Shown piece by piece: positions 1-6,911 of a stretch of 32,892 nt of DNA. Source of the stretch: Oribacterium sp. (GTDB taxonomy: Bacteria; Bacillota_A; Clostridia; Lachnospirales; Lachnospiraceae); NCBI GenBank assembly GCA_017940955.1, contig JAGAXP010000077.1, positions 1-32,892 on the forward strand, in the 5' to 3' direction. The notes under the pieces are model-generated. The model worked only from the letters and a program-made list of their open reading frames with translations. It was not told where the DNA came from and did no database searches. Position 1 is the stretch's first letter. Every line of letters starts with the position of its first letter. Both the position numbers and the translations under genes were made by a program.

Positions 1-214
1 AGAACTCATAACCCGTGAACAGGCCATAACAGCACTGACCATAAACTGTGCAAAGCAGATGTTTATAGAGGATGAAAGAGGCAGCATCAAGGAAGGTAAA
101 TATGCAGACTTCCTCCTCGTTGACAAGGATGTACTGTCATGCCCGGTAAACGAGATACATACTGCAAAGCCTGAAGCAACATACTTCGAAGGGAAAAAAG
201 TTTTTTCAATATAA
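1..214 (+). CDS. Amidohydrolase_3 (YtcJ-like) family protein, C-terminal end (5' truncated by window)
   Basis: The open frame enters from the left edge at base 2 and stops at TAA 212-214. The last 70 residues carry the typical C-terminal pattern of this family: a helix like LTINCAKQM, then GSIKEGKYADFLLVDKDVL, then a closing EGKKVF strand. The same layout ends all five complete amidohydrolases in this window. These enzymes are metal-dependent hydrolases with a TIM barrel and a small composite beta domain; this part is the beta domain and holds no catalytic residues. The cysteine-containing stretch before the isoleucine of EIHTAKPEA resembles the 23992 and 25790 paralogs more than the 2736 one. 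Substrate is unknown. It is the first gene of a plus-strand series that continues to 5452. Confidence 0.85.
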   Translation, partial: ELITREQAITALTINCAKQMFIEDERGSIKEGKYADFLLVDKDVLSCPVNEIHTAKPEATYFEGKKVFSI

Positions 215-347
215 AAAATGAGCTAATGAGCGTATATGGAAGTCCCTAATGAAGAAGAGTTCACTAAACAAAGAAGGAAAGCAAACATACTCCTGACATA
301 TTTTCACGATCCTGCCGGGAATAGTATTACACAGATGAAAGGGTTAC

Positions 348-932
348 GTGTTGAACAGTCAAAAACATAATAAACGAGAAGAGTTTTATTATAAAAAATC
401 CTATCTGGAACATAGGCTGCAGAAAGATGTGATGGTGGATGGAATCGCCCATATACCCTGCAGGGTTGAGGGAATTGACGACATTATAAGCAAATTCAGT
501 ATTAAAGGATGCGAGTCTCTGGATGGAGAGTTTAAGGATTATCTATTGGAATTTATCGAATGCATTCCGGACGAATATCCTGTTGTATTTGAGATACACG
601 GACCGAAATTTACGGATGAGGAAAAAAACTTAATCATTGAGACCATAGATTCGGATGCAAACTACCTGCTCGGTAAAACAGAATCCGAGAACAGACATCA
701 CAGAAAAGTATTCTGGTGGATGGCAGTGGGAACCATAGGATCGGGGATATTACTTGCCTTGATCAGAAAAATCATATCTGATGATATCCCGATCGAGTTT
801 TTCTATGTGTTATTCTGGCTCTTTGCGGATGCCTTCGTCAGATATCTTTTTATAGAAAACTTCGATTATCAAAACGAAAAAATCCGAGCTGGCAGGATTG
901 CCAGTATGAAGGTGGAATTTGTGGAAGGCTGA
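348..932 (+). CDS. Small two-TM membrane protein, esterase-linked, copy 1
   Basis: I do not recognise the family. The 194-residue product has a charged soluble N-terminal half (about 1-118) and two membrane segments (about 121-139, FWWMAVGTIGSGILLAL; about 150-169, rich in Phe/Leu/Trp), then a short basic tail. The start is GTG, chosen because the paralog at 11909-12493 has ATG at exactly this position and both carry GATGAAAGGGTT just upstream. The two proteins differ at about 20 of 194 positions, almost all in the soluble half; the membrane part is nearly invariant. In both places a catalytically complete carboxylesterase follows at once (53 nt here). It may anchor or assist the esterase at the membrane; that is inference from linkage only. 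Confidence 0.85.
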   Translation: MLNSQKHNKREEFYYKKSYLEHRLQKDVMVDGIAHIPCRVEGIDDIISKFSIKGCESLDGEFKDYLLEFIECIPDEYPVVFEIHGPKFTDEEKNLIIETIDSDANYLLGKTESENRHHRKVFWWMAVGTIGSGILLALIRKIISDDIPIEFFYVLFWLFADAFVRYLFIENFDYQNEKIRAGRIASMKVEFVEG

Positions 933-985
933 TTACCGACAGCAAACAGCAGTAATGGGTATTCATTGAAAAGGAGAACAAAACA

Positions 986-2626
986 ATGATTGACAAGAAA
1001 AGGGAATTTAAGGATCTGGCCATTTTCGAACCGTACGAGTACTTAAACAGCGAAATCACTGGAGACTACGAAAAGTCCCATGCCGTGAAATGCGTCAACG
1101 GCACCTTCGTTGGAACCGAGAATCACGGAGTAACGTCGTGGCTGGGCATCCCCTATGCGAAGCCGCCCGTGGGCGGGCGACGCTTCAAGGCACCGGAATA
1201 TGTGGAAGCGAGCGACCGGGTATTTGAAGCAAGGTACTATGGTAAGGGTGCTTTCGGCTCACTCGGCTATGAGGATTGCATACAGAAGCTAATGTCCGAG
1301 GACTGCCTGTACCTTAACATCTGGGTCAACGCCGACGATAAGACCGAAAAGAAGCCGGTAATGGTCTGGATCCATGGCGGTGCGTACGTCATTGGCTCGG
1401 GCTCGCAGATCTCCTACACCGGAGCTAACCTTGTCCAGGCGCAAAGTGACATCATCATGGTGAACATCAACTATCGTCTTAATATGTACGGCTTCATGGA
1501 CTTCTCGTCGGTACCCGGCGGCGAAAACTTCAAGACGGCGCCCTGCAACGGTTTGCTGGATCAGGCAATGGCACTCAGGTGGGTGCATGAGAATATAGCC
1601 GCTTTTGGTGGCGATCCCGACAACGTGACCATCTTCGGACAAAGCGCCGGCGGCGGTTCAGTATCCATTCTTCCAGTCATGAAGGAAGCGAATCAGTATT
1701 TCCAGAAGGTTATCGCACAGAGCGGCTCCACCGGCCTGGCCTTCCCGGTCAACTGCGAATCCGCCCAGGGCAAGACTAAGGCGCTGCTCGAGTACACCGG
1801 CTGCAAGACCATGGACGACATCATGGCGCTGACCGAAGAGGAGCTCCAAAAGGCGTATGTCGATGCGGTCGGAAAGTTCACGTCCTGTCCGTACTATGGA
1901 ACCGAGGTGCTCCCTGAGGCACCCATCGAGCTGTACCGGAAGGGCTATGCAAAACACATTTCCATCATGGCAGGCAGTACGGCCGACGAGGCCAGGCTGT
2001 TCATGGGAGAGGGCGCAATGCTTAGCATGGAAGAGCAAAAGCTATTCGCCCAGCGCGCCGTGGGCGACGCAGTTCCCTACCTGAAGGAAGAGGACAAGAA
2101 GTATTACGAGGAGTTCCAGCGTGTCTGCAGGTTCCATGAACCGGGACTTATCGAGACGGAGTTCATAGATGAGCTCATGTTCAGGATTCCGATGCTCCAG
2201 CAGCTAGACGTGCAGAGCGCATTCAACAAAACGTTCTGCTACTATTGGTCGTACCCTGGCAGCAATCCAGATATAGGTGCAGCACATTCCGTAGAGCTCA
2301 TATTTGTGTTCAATCTTCGTGACATCGGGACAAGCAGCGCCTTTAACGGCACAAACATCTCCGATGAGATCTACACGGCGGTTCTGCAGACGTGGACCAA
2401 TTTCGCACGCTGCGGCAACCCGTCGACCGACCGGATCGAATGGAAGGCATACTCGGCGGATGATCAGAACGTCCTTGATATCGCCGGGCCGGGTGACATA
2501 CGTATCAAGAAGGGTCTTCTTGCCGACCAGTACAAGGCCGTGCTCCCTTTGCTCGGCTACTACCAGTTCATGGACAAGTACTTTACCCCCTGTTACCTTA
2601 CAGATATCATCGCCGCACGCAAGTAG
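986..2626 (+). CDS. Type-B carboxylesterase (para-nitrobenzyl esterase-like)
   Basis: An alpha/beta hydrolase of 546 residues, the usual length for bacterial PnbA-like esterases. Visible landmarks in order: GIPYAKPPVG near the N-terminus, SEDCLYLN (cysteine-containing family signature), oxyanion-hole HGG at 130-132, nucleophile Ser220 in GQSAGGG, acid Glu335 in STADEA, and His434 in AAHSVEL. All three triad residues are present, so it should be active on carboxylic esters. No signal peptide is seen, so it is probably cytoplasmic. The ATG is preceded by AAAGGAG. It follows the two-TM protein gene and is followed by an amidohydrolase gene 109 nt later, suggesting a joint pathway. Codons are noticeably more GC-rich than those of its upstream neighbour, a possible sign of separate origin. 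Substrate unknown. Confidence 0.93.
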   Translation: MIDKKREFKDLAIFEPYEYLNSEITGDYEKSHAVKCVNGTFVGTENHGVTSWLGIPYAKPPVGGRRFKAPEYVEASDRVFEARYYGKGAFGSLGYEDCIQKLMSEDCLYLNIWVNADDKTEKKPVMVWIHGGAYVIGSGSQISYTGANLVQAQSDIIMVNINYRLNMYGFMDFSSVPGGENFKTAPCNGLLDQAMALRWVHENIAAFGGDPDNVTIFGQSAGGGSVSILPVMKEANQYFQKVIAQSGSTGLAFPVNCESAQGKTKALLEYTGCKTMDDIMALTEEELQKAYVDAVGKFTSCPYYGTEVLPEAPIELYRKGYAKHISIMAGSTADEARLFMGEGAMLSMEEQKLFAQRAVGDAVPYLKEEDKKYYEEFQRVCRFHEPGLIETEFIDELMFRIPMLQQLDVQSAFNKTFCYYWSYPGSNPDIGAAHSVELIFVFNLRDIGTSSAFNGTNISDEIYTAVLQTWTNFARCGNPSTDRIEWKAYSADDQNVLDIAGPGDIRIKKGLLADQYKAVLPLLGYYQFMDKYFTPCYLTDIIAARK

Positions 2627-2735
2627 AGTTTTTTGACATTTTGACAGCATGACCAAACGAGGAGATGCGTATTTTATCGAATAGAAAATAACTTGGTTAT
2701 ATCATACAAAAATTCAATAGCGAAAGGAAATTGAT

Positions 2736-4391
2736 ATGAAAGCAGACAAGATCATCAAGAACGCGAAAATCTTCACATCGGACAAGGACAAGCCACAGGC
2801 AACAGCTCTTGTGGTAAAGGACGGCAAATTTGTCTATGTGGGCGATGAATCAGGACTTACGGATTATGAAGGAGATGTTACCGATCTCGGTGGAAAGTTC
2901 ATCATGCCGGGAATCATTGACAGCCACGTGCATATTACAATACCGGTCGGATTCGAGTATGCCGATATGGGAGAACGCCTTGAGCCAGATGGCAAACAGG
3001 AAGCATTGGACATTATGGCCAAACGTATCAAAGAGAATCCCGGACAGAAGCGCTACAGATTCCTTATGGAGAAAAAATTTCTGAAAGGTGAGGATATAGT
3101 AAAGGAGGATCTCGATGCGATCTGTCCTGATGCCGAGCTTCAGATCCAGGAAGGAGAGGGACATAGTATCTGGGTGAATTCAAAGATCCTTGAGCGGCAT
3201 GGCATTACAGATGATACGCCGGATCCCATACCTGGACTTGCTATTTATGTGCGTAAGGACGGACATGTAACCGGAAATTGTATTGAAGGCGCAGCGGAAA
3301 TACCTATCATCCTCGACAGCTCGATGGAGCTTACCGATGAGCAGGTTGATGCAGCACTCCAACGCTGGATCGATTTTTCAGTCGAATATGGCGTGTGTGC
3401 AGTATTTGATGCCGGCCTTCCGGGGGATATGAAATTCCATGAGAAGGTCTATAAACGTCTTCGTGCTCTTGATGAACAGGGAAAACTCCCCGTATATATT
3501 GACGGCAGTCTTGTTATCAATGCCGAGAAGGATGCAGAGGAGGGTCTTCTGGAGGTGAAGCGCTTCCGGGATGAGTACAATACAGAGCATTTAAAGGTTC
3601 ATACCATGAAGATCTTCATGGATGGTACCCAGAAGATCCATACCGCAGCTATGGTTACGCCTTATGTGGATGTCCATACACTTGGAACTACTGCTTTTTC
3701 CGCAGAGGGAATGTGCGAACTTTTGAAGAATCTCAATGAGGCGGGTCTGGATCTTCATCTTCACACGGTGGGAGAGCGTGCTTCACGTACGGTGCTGGAT
3801 GGTGTGGAGATGGCCAGAAAAGAGATGGGAGACAGCTTAAAGGTGAGAGTAACCTGCGCTCACCTGGAGATTCAGGATGACGCAGATCTTGACCGTTTCG
3901 CGAAGCTTGGCGTAATCGCGAATTTCACACCGCACTGGCACGCCGGGGATACTGCTTTCAGTGCTACCTGGCTCGGTGAGGAACGCTCCAGAAAGCAGTT
4001 CCGCTGCAAGACAATATGGGACACCGGCGCTCTGGTAGCATGGTCAAGCGACAATATCACTTTCATGGACTTTACGACATGGAATCCATACCTTGGTATG
4101 GAAGTCGGTATGACACGTTTAATTACCGAAAAGACCAAGAATTATGAATTCACCAGATTCCCTAAGGTATTCCCTCCTGAAGATGAAAGAATGAACATCG
4201 AAGAAATGCTGCTGGGATTTACTATAAATGGAGCAAAACAGCTTGGTATTGAGGATAAAAAGGGTTCCATAACTGCGGGCAAGGATGCAGACTTCCTGGT
4301 ATTCGACAAAGACCTTCTTACAGCTGAAAAAGAAGGATTCAGCTATAACAAGCCAAAGGAAGTGTATTTTGGCGGAAAGAAAGTAAACTGA
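2736..4391 (+). CDS. Amidohydrolase_3 family metallohydrolase (YtcJ-like)
   Basis: A 551-residue enzyme of the YtcJ / N-substituted formamide deformylase type. An N-terminal beta domain starts MKADKIIKNAKIF. Metal-binding candidates follow in the expected order: His64 and His66 (DSHVHI), Lys292 in MKIFMDGT (the lysine position that is often carboxylated), His343 in HLHTVGERA, His376 in CAHLE, and Asp439 in WSSDN. All are present, so it should be an active hydrolase of a C-N or similar bond. AAAGGA lies 9 nt before the ATG. About two thirds of its residues match the 14571 and 16518 paralogs on the other strand, and the N-terminal 40 residues are close to identical, so these are recent duplicates. 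It sits between two serine hydrolase genes. Substrate unknown. Confidence 0.93.
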   Translation: MKADKIIKNAKIFTSDKDKPQATALVVKDGKFVYVGDESGLTDYEGDVTDLGGKFIMPGIIDSHVHITIPVGFEYADMGERLEPDGKQEALDIMAKRIKENPGQKRYRFLMEKKFLKGEDIVKEDLDAICPDAELQIQEGEGHSIWVNSKILERHGITDDTPDPIPGLAIYVRKDGHVTGNCIEGAAEIPIILDSSMELTDEQVDAALQRWIDFSVEYGVCAVFDAGLPGDMKFHEKVYKRLRALDEQGKLPVYIDGSLVINAEKDAEEGLLEVKRFRDEYNTEHLKVHTMKIFMDGTQKIHTAAMVTPYVDVHTLGTTAFSAEGMCELLKNLNEAGLDLHLHTVGERASRTVLDGVEMARKEMGDSLKVRVTCAHLEIQDDADLDRFAKLGVIANFTPHWHAGDTAFSATWLGEERSRKQFRCKTIWDTGALVAWSSDNITFMDFTTWNPYLGMEVGMTRLITEKTKNYEFTRFPKVFPPEDERMNIEEMLLGFTINGAKQLGIEDKKGSITAGKDADFLVFDKDLLTAEKEGFSYNKPKEVYFGGKKVN

Positions 4392-4433
4392 CGAAAGTAG
4401 CATAATTCTGATCTGCTTAATATAAAGAATCAT

Positions 4434-4461
4434 GGGCAGTCTGGCAGGTTTCGGACTGCCC
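4434..4461 (+). terminator. Possible Rho-independent terminator
   Basis: GGGCAGTC and GACTGCCC form a perfect 8-bp stem with a 12-nt loop, 42 nt after the amidohydrolase stop. Only two T residues follow directly, so it may be a weak terminator or an mRNA-processing hairpin between this gene and the next. Confidence 0.5.
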
Positions 4462-4525
4462 TTCATCATGTACGTAACAGTACTGCAGTAAGATGCATCA
4501 AGGACATTTTATTTGGAGGAAAATA

Positions 4526-5452
4526 ATGAATTCAATTGATTATTCTCAGAATGCCAGCTGGTACAAGATTCCAGAAATCACAAAGGATATTGACACTTTC
4601 TATATCTACTCTACAGTGACCATGAGTGCGAATGAGGGCGACCCCGATTATGCGACACTCGATAATGCTGAGATGCTGGAAGGCGTTAAAATCGAGCATG
4701 CGATTAAGTCGAGTGTATTTGAAGAATCCACGAACGTGTTCATACCATACTACCGTCAGGCCAGCATGAAACTTATGGGTAAAGTCTGGCAGGAGGGTGG
4801 AAGCGTCGATAAAGCTATTTCCGGTACTCCCTACGATGACCTTTCAGATGCGCTCGATTATTACTTCAAGAATTACAACGAAGGCCGTCCTTTCATCTTT
4901 GCAGGACATAGTCAGGGATCTGCTTTGGTAAGGCTTTTTTTAAAGAACTACTTTAAAAAACATCCCGAATATTATGATCGCATGGTAGCAGCATACGCAA
5001 TCGGTTATTCCATCACGAGAGAAGACCTGGAAGAAAACCCGCATATGAAATTTGCGATCGGCGAGGATGACACAGGCGTTATCATTAGCTGGCATGCTGA
5101 AGGTCCTAAGAACAGAGAAGCTAAAACCATTAATGCTGCAATGCTTCCAAACGGAGTCGCAATCAATCCGCTGAACTGGAAACGTGACGAAACATATGCT
5201 CCGGCAAGTGAGAACTTAGGTTCTCTTGTGATGGATCCCAAGACAGGTGAGACAGAGATTTGTGACATCGGAGCTGATGCACAGTTGGACACTTCTCGTG
5301 GTACGGTTGTAACGAATGCCGCTGCAGTAGCCAACGAAATGGTAGAATTCTCAGGACCTCAGAGCTTCCATCAGGATGACTACTCGATCTTTTACAACAA
5401 CATCAAGGACAATGTAGCAAAGCGCATTAAGTCATATAAGGCCAATCAATAA
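4526..5452 (+). CDS. DUF3089-type alpha/beta hydrolase
   Basis: The 308-residue protein matches the DUF3089 pattern: an early DTFYIYST strand, then NVFIPYYRQAS, a helix DALDYYFKNYNEGRPF, and the nucleophile elbow AGHSQGS with Ser129. The start is set at this ATG because GGAGGAAAATA lies directly before it; an in-frame ATG 33 nt upstream has no such site. No signal peptide or membrane segment is visible. It is a third kind of serine hydrolase beside a type-B esterase and an amidohydrolase, and a strong terminator follows, so it closes the plus-strand series. Family members are mostly uncharacterised; esterase or lipase activity is likely but the substrate is unknown. Confidence 0.88.
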   Translation: MNSIDYSQNASWYKIPEITKDIDTFYIYSTVTMSANEGDPDYATLDNAEMLEGVKIEHAIKSSVFEESTNVFIPYYRQASMKLMGKVWQEGGSVDKAISGTPYDDLSDALDYYFKNYNEGRPFIFAGHSQGSALVRLFLKNYFKKHPEYYDRMVAAYAIGYSITREDLEENPHMKFAIGEDDTGVIISWHAEGPKNREAKTINAAMLPNGVAINPLNWKRDETYAPASENLGSLVMDPKTGETEICDIGADAQLDTSRGTVVTNAAAVANEMVEFSGPQSFHQDDYSIFYNNIKDNVAKRIKSYKANQ

Positions 5453-5460
5453 TAACTCGC

Positions 5461-5507
5461 AAGCCGAACCTTTCTATGACCTGGAATGATTTCCGGTTCG
5501 GCTTTTT
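5461..5507 (+). terminator. Rho-independent terminator after the DUF3089 gene
   Basis: AAGCCGAACC (5461-5470) and GGTTCGGCTT (5495-5504) are perfect 10-bp arms around a 24-nt loop, running into TTT. It ends the plus-strand series. Its T-tract overlaps the left end of the MITE-like element, so the element's TTTTTACA end may have inserted at, or supplied, the T-run. Confidence 0.85.
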
Positions 5508-5740
5508 ACAAGTTTTGGTTAACCCGATTTTTCAGTTTATGTCGGCAACATTTAATTATTGCCGATTATCTTTTCGTTAAACAGCAGTTTTGCGAAATAA
5601 TGTATACTGTATACTGTGTGCATACCCCTAAACTGAAGAAGTTAACGCGACTTTTTGATTTTATTATAGCTCAAAAGGTCTCGTTAACCTCTTCAATTGT
5701 CGTAATGTAGATTCGGTTTAACCAAAAGTCTGTAAAAAGC
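5501..5740. mobile_element. MITE-like non-coding element with terminal inverted repeats
   Basis: The left end GCTTTTTACA-A-GTTTTGGTTAACCCGAT and the reverse complement of the right end GCTTTTTACA-GA-CTTTTGGTTAAACCGAA match over about 28 bp with few differences. Between them lies about 180 bp of AT-rich DNA with a large internal hairpin and no convincing gene; an open frame spanning it has no family resemblance. Short length, terminal inverted repeats and lack of coding capacity fit a miniature inverted-repeat element. A clear target-site duplication was not found. The right half recurs at 29985-30049. Confidence 0.65.
5631..5698. repeat. Internal hairpin of the MITE-like element
   Basis: Two 28-nt arms (5631-5658 and 5671-5698) are inverted copies with about 24 matches, enclosing a 12-nt loop. 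Both arms contain GTTAAC flanked by a TGAAGA/TCTTCA block. The right arm is part of the block repeated at 29985-30049. In RNA some mismatches become G-U pairs, so a stable stem would form. Confidence 0.75.
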
Positions 5741-5834
5741 TGAATTTGTTGACGGATTACTTTAGAGAAATTAAAACATAAAAATAAAGCCCCAAAACAA
5801 CATTGTTTCAGAGCTCGTATAATATGATACATTA

Positions 5835-6245
5835 TTAGTCGATATTGTTTCTTAGTATCTCGAGAAATTCCGCAACTGTAACTATCTCAATACCGTCATA
5901 TTCCTTTACTGTCAAAAGATCCTTATCTCCACTGATAATATAATAGCACTTTGAATCAACCGCACACTCAATGAATTTATTGTCATCGGGATCCCTACAA
6001 ACATCAATTCTAGTTGAAACATTTATAACGCGGCATTTTGCTTCAATATCAATGAGAGGAACTTTTGGCTTCTTTCCCGGAAACTTTTCTTTAAGATATT
6101 CTACAGTCTCAGTGTATTCTTCAAGAATTTCAGCTGATGCATACGCATCTATCTGATTTTTCATAACACTGTCTATTACTTCCTTTGGTTTACCGCCAAA
6201 GAATATTGCTGACGCTACGGCATTTGTATCTATAACAACACGCAT
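5835..6245 (-). CDS. PIN-domain ribonuclease toxin
   Basis: A 136-residue single PIN domain, the usual size for this toxin family. It starts MRVVIDTNAVASAI with Asp6 as the first metal ligand; Glu42/43 in EEYTE, Asp88 in DPDDNKF and Asp107 in SGDKDL supply the other acidic residues expected for Mg-dependent RNA cleavage. Its ATG overlaps the stop of the upstream AbrB-type gene by one base (TGATG), so the two are translationally coupled in antitoxin-toxin order. Expected role: RNase that blocks growth when not bound by its partner. It lies beside a MITE-like element and decayed genes, typical surroundings for a small toxin-antitoxin module. Confidence 0.9.
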   Translation of the reverse strand: MRVVIDTNAVASAIFFGGKPKEVIDSVMKNQIDAYASAEILEEYTETVEYLKEKFPGKKPKVPLIDIEAKCRVINVSTRIDVCRDPDDNKFIECAVDSKCYYIISGDKDLLTVKEYDGIEIVTVAEFLEILRNNID

Positions 6246-6517
6246 CAGGCCTTTCTCCTTTTCCTGACTGCTTTAATAGCATCATCTATATCATCTTCTG
6301 TCATACCTACACTCTTCGCCCACTTCTGAGATTCTTTCATAAGAGCATCAAATTCGCTGATATCAGGTGTCACGATGGGCTTTAGTAATATATTGTCTCC
6401 ATCAGTCACAACTATGAGCTTACTACCGGTATCCAAAGAAAGTGCGTCCCTGATTGTTTTGGGTAAAACAACCTGTCCTTTAGAGGAAACTGATGTTACT
6501 TCAGTTATCATACTCAT
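6245..6517 (-). CDS. AbrB/MazE-type antitoxin (SpoVT-AbrB fold)
   Basis: A 90-residue protein whose first half, SSKGQVVLPKTIRDAL followed by GSKLIVV and ILLKPI, is a textbook swapped-hairpin AbrB DNA-binding domain. The second half is acidic and helical with a basic KAVRKRRKA end, suited to wrap the PIN toxin. AAGGAGG lies 7 nt before the chosen ATG; an in-frame ATG two codons later is possible. It is the first gene of the pair and should bind the palindromes in its own promoter, repressing both genes together with the toxin (known for this class; here inferred from the sites). Confidence 0.9.
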   Translation of the reverse strand: MSMITEVTSVSSKGQVVLPKTIRDALSLDTGSKLIVVTDGDNILLKPIVTPDISEFDALMKESQKWAKSVGMTEDDIDDAIKAVRKRRKA

Positions 6518-6533
6518 TTTATATCCTCCTTGT

Positions 6534-6582
6534 AGTAAGATTTTCTTACTTAAATAATAGCATTATTTGCTATATACGTCAA
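6534..6582 (-). promoter_or_regulatory. Toxin-antitoxin promoter with two palindromic operators
   Basis: Read on the minus strand, TTGACG (6577-6582) and TATTAT (6554-6559) are separated by exactly 17 nt, close to a sigma-A consensus. Two palindromes of identical geometry overlap it: AAATAAT-3 nt-ATTATTT (6552-6568) covers the -10 box, and AGTAAGA-3 nt-TCTTACT (6534-6550) lies between the -10 box and the ribosome binding site. This arrangement fits autorepression by the antitoxin. Confidence 0.8.
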
Positions 6583-6617
6583 ATCTTGAAAATCCAAGCT
6601 ATATATCCCTCCTATTC

Positions 6618-6848
6618 TTATACAAAACGCGCATTTAATAGAAAGATATGCGATACAAGTAAAAGGATGCCTTTGTGTCCAAGAACATCTGCGACCATAT
6701 AGATATCACCGGTCTTGTTATCAGGATCTCCGCCGAATCCTGCGATATTTTTCTGTACCCATCTGAGAGCCTCGAGCTGGGCATCATGTATGCGATTAGT
6801 CAAATGTTTTAACAGGATGACCTCATCCTCTACAGCAAGTACCTTCAT
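6618..6848 (-). pseudogene. Chimeric remnant: response-regulator start, esterase fragment, recombinase-like tail
   Basis: This 76-codon frame joins three unrelated pieces without a break. It begins MKVLAVEDEVILLKHLTNRI with an AAAGGA site upstream, like the start of a receiver domain. Bases 6717-6780 are a copy of 11224-11287 inside the carboxylesterase (62 of 64 bases) and encode LEALRWVQKNIAGFGGDPDN. The rest, DIYMVADVLGHKGI, resembles the conserved C-terminal segment of tyrosine recombinases around the LGH motif. No piece is long enough to work alone. The mosaic records recombination between neighbouring gene families. The first and last assignments are less certain than the esterase block. 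Confidence 0.7.
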
Positions 6849-6911
6849 CTTTGCAGTTCCTTTCGGAGTGATTATACACTTGATGCATCTGGTTTTAGAA
6901 ATTGCATATAC

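Noticed and set aside
236..370. A 44-codon plus-strand frame (starts MEVPNEEEFTKQRRK) between the amidohydrolase tail and the two-TM protein gene, overlapping the latter's start.
   Set aside because: No ribosome binding site, no family resemblance, and it overlaps a better-supported start; the composition looks plausible but is not enough.
1658..2656. Long minus-strand frames opposite the 986 esterase gene (126 and 150 codons).
   Set aside because: They are complements of a GC-rich coding region with intact esterase motifs on the plus strand and have no start signals.
2627..2735. TTGACA-like boxes (for example around 2635-2645) as a promoter of the 2736 amidohydrolase.
   Set aside because: No acceptable -10 box at 16-18 nt from either TTGACA was found.
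5486..5710. Open plus-strand frame of 74 codons across the MITE-like element.
   Set aside because: It spans terminal repeats and a long hairpin, has no ribosome binding site, and its codon pattern follows the repeat structure.
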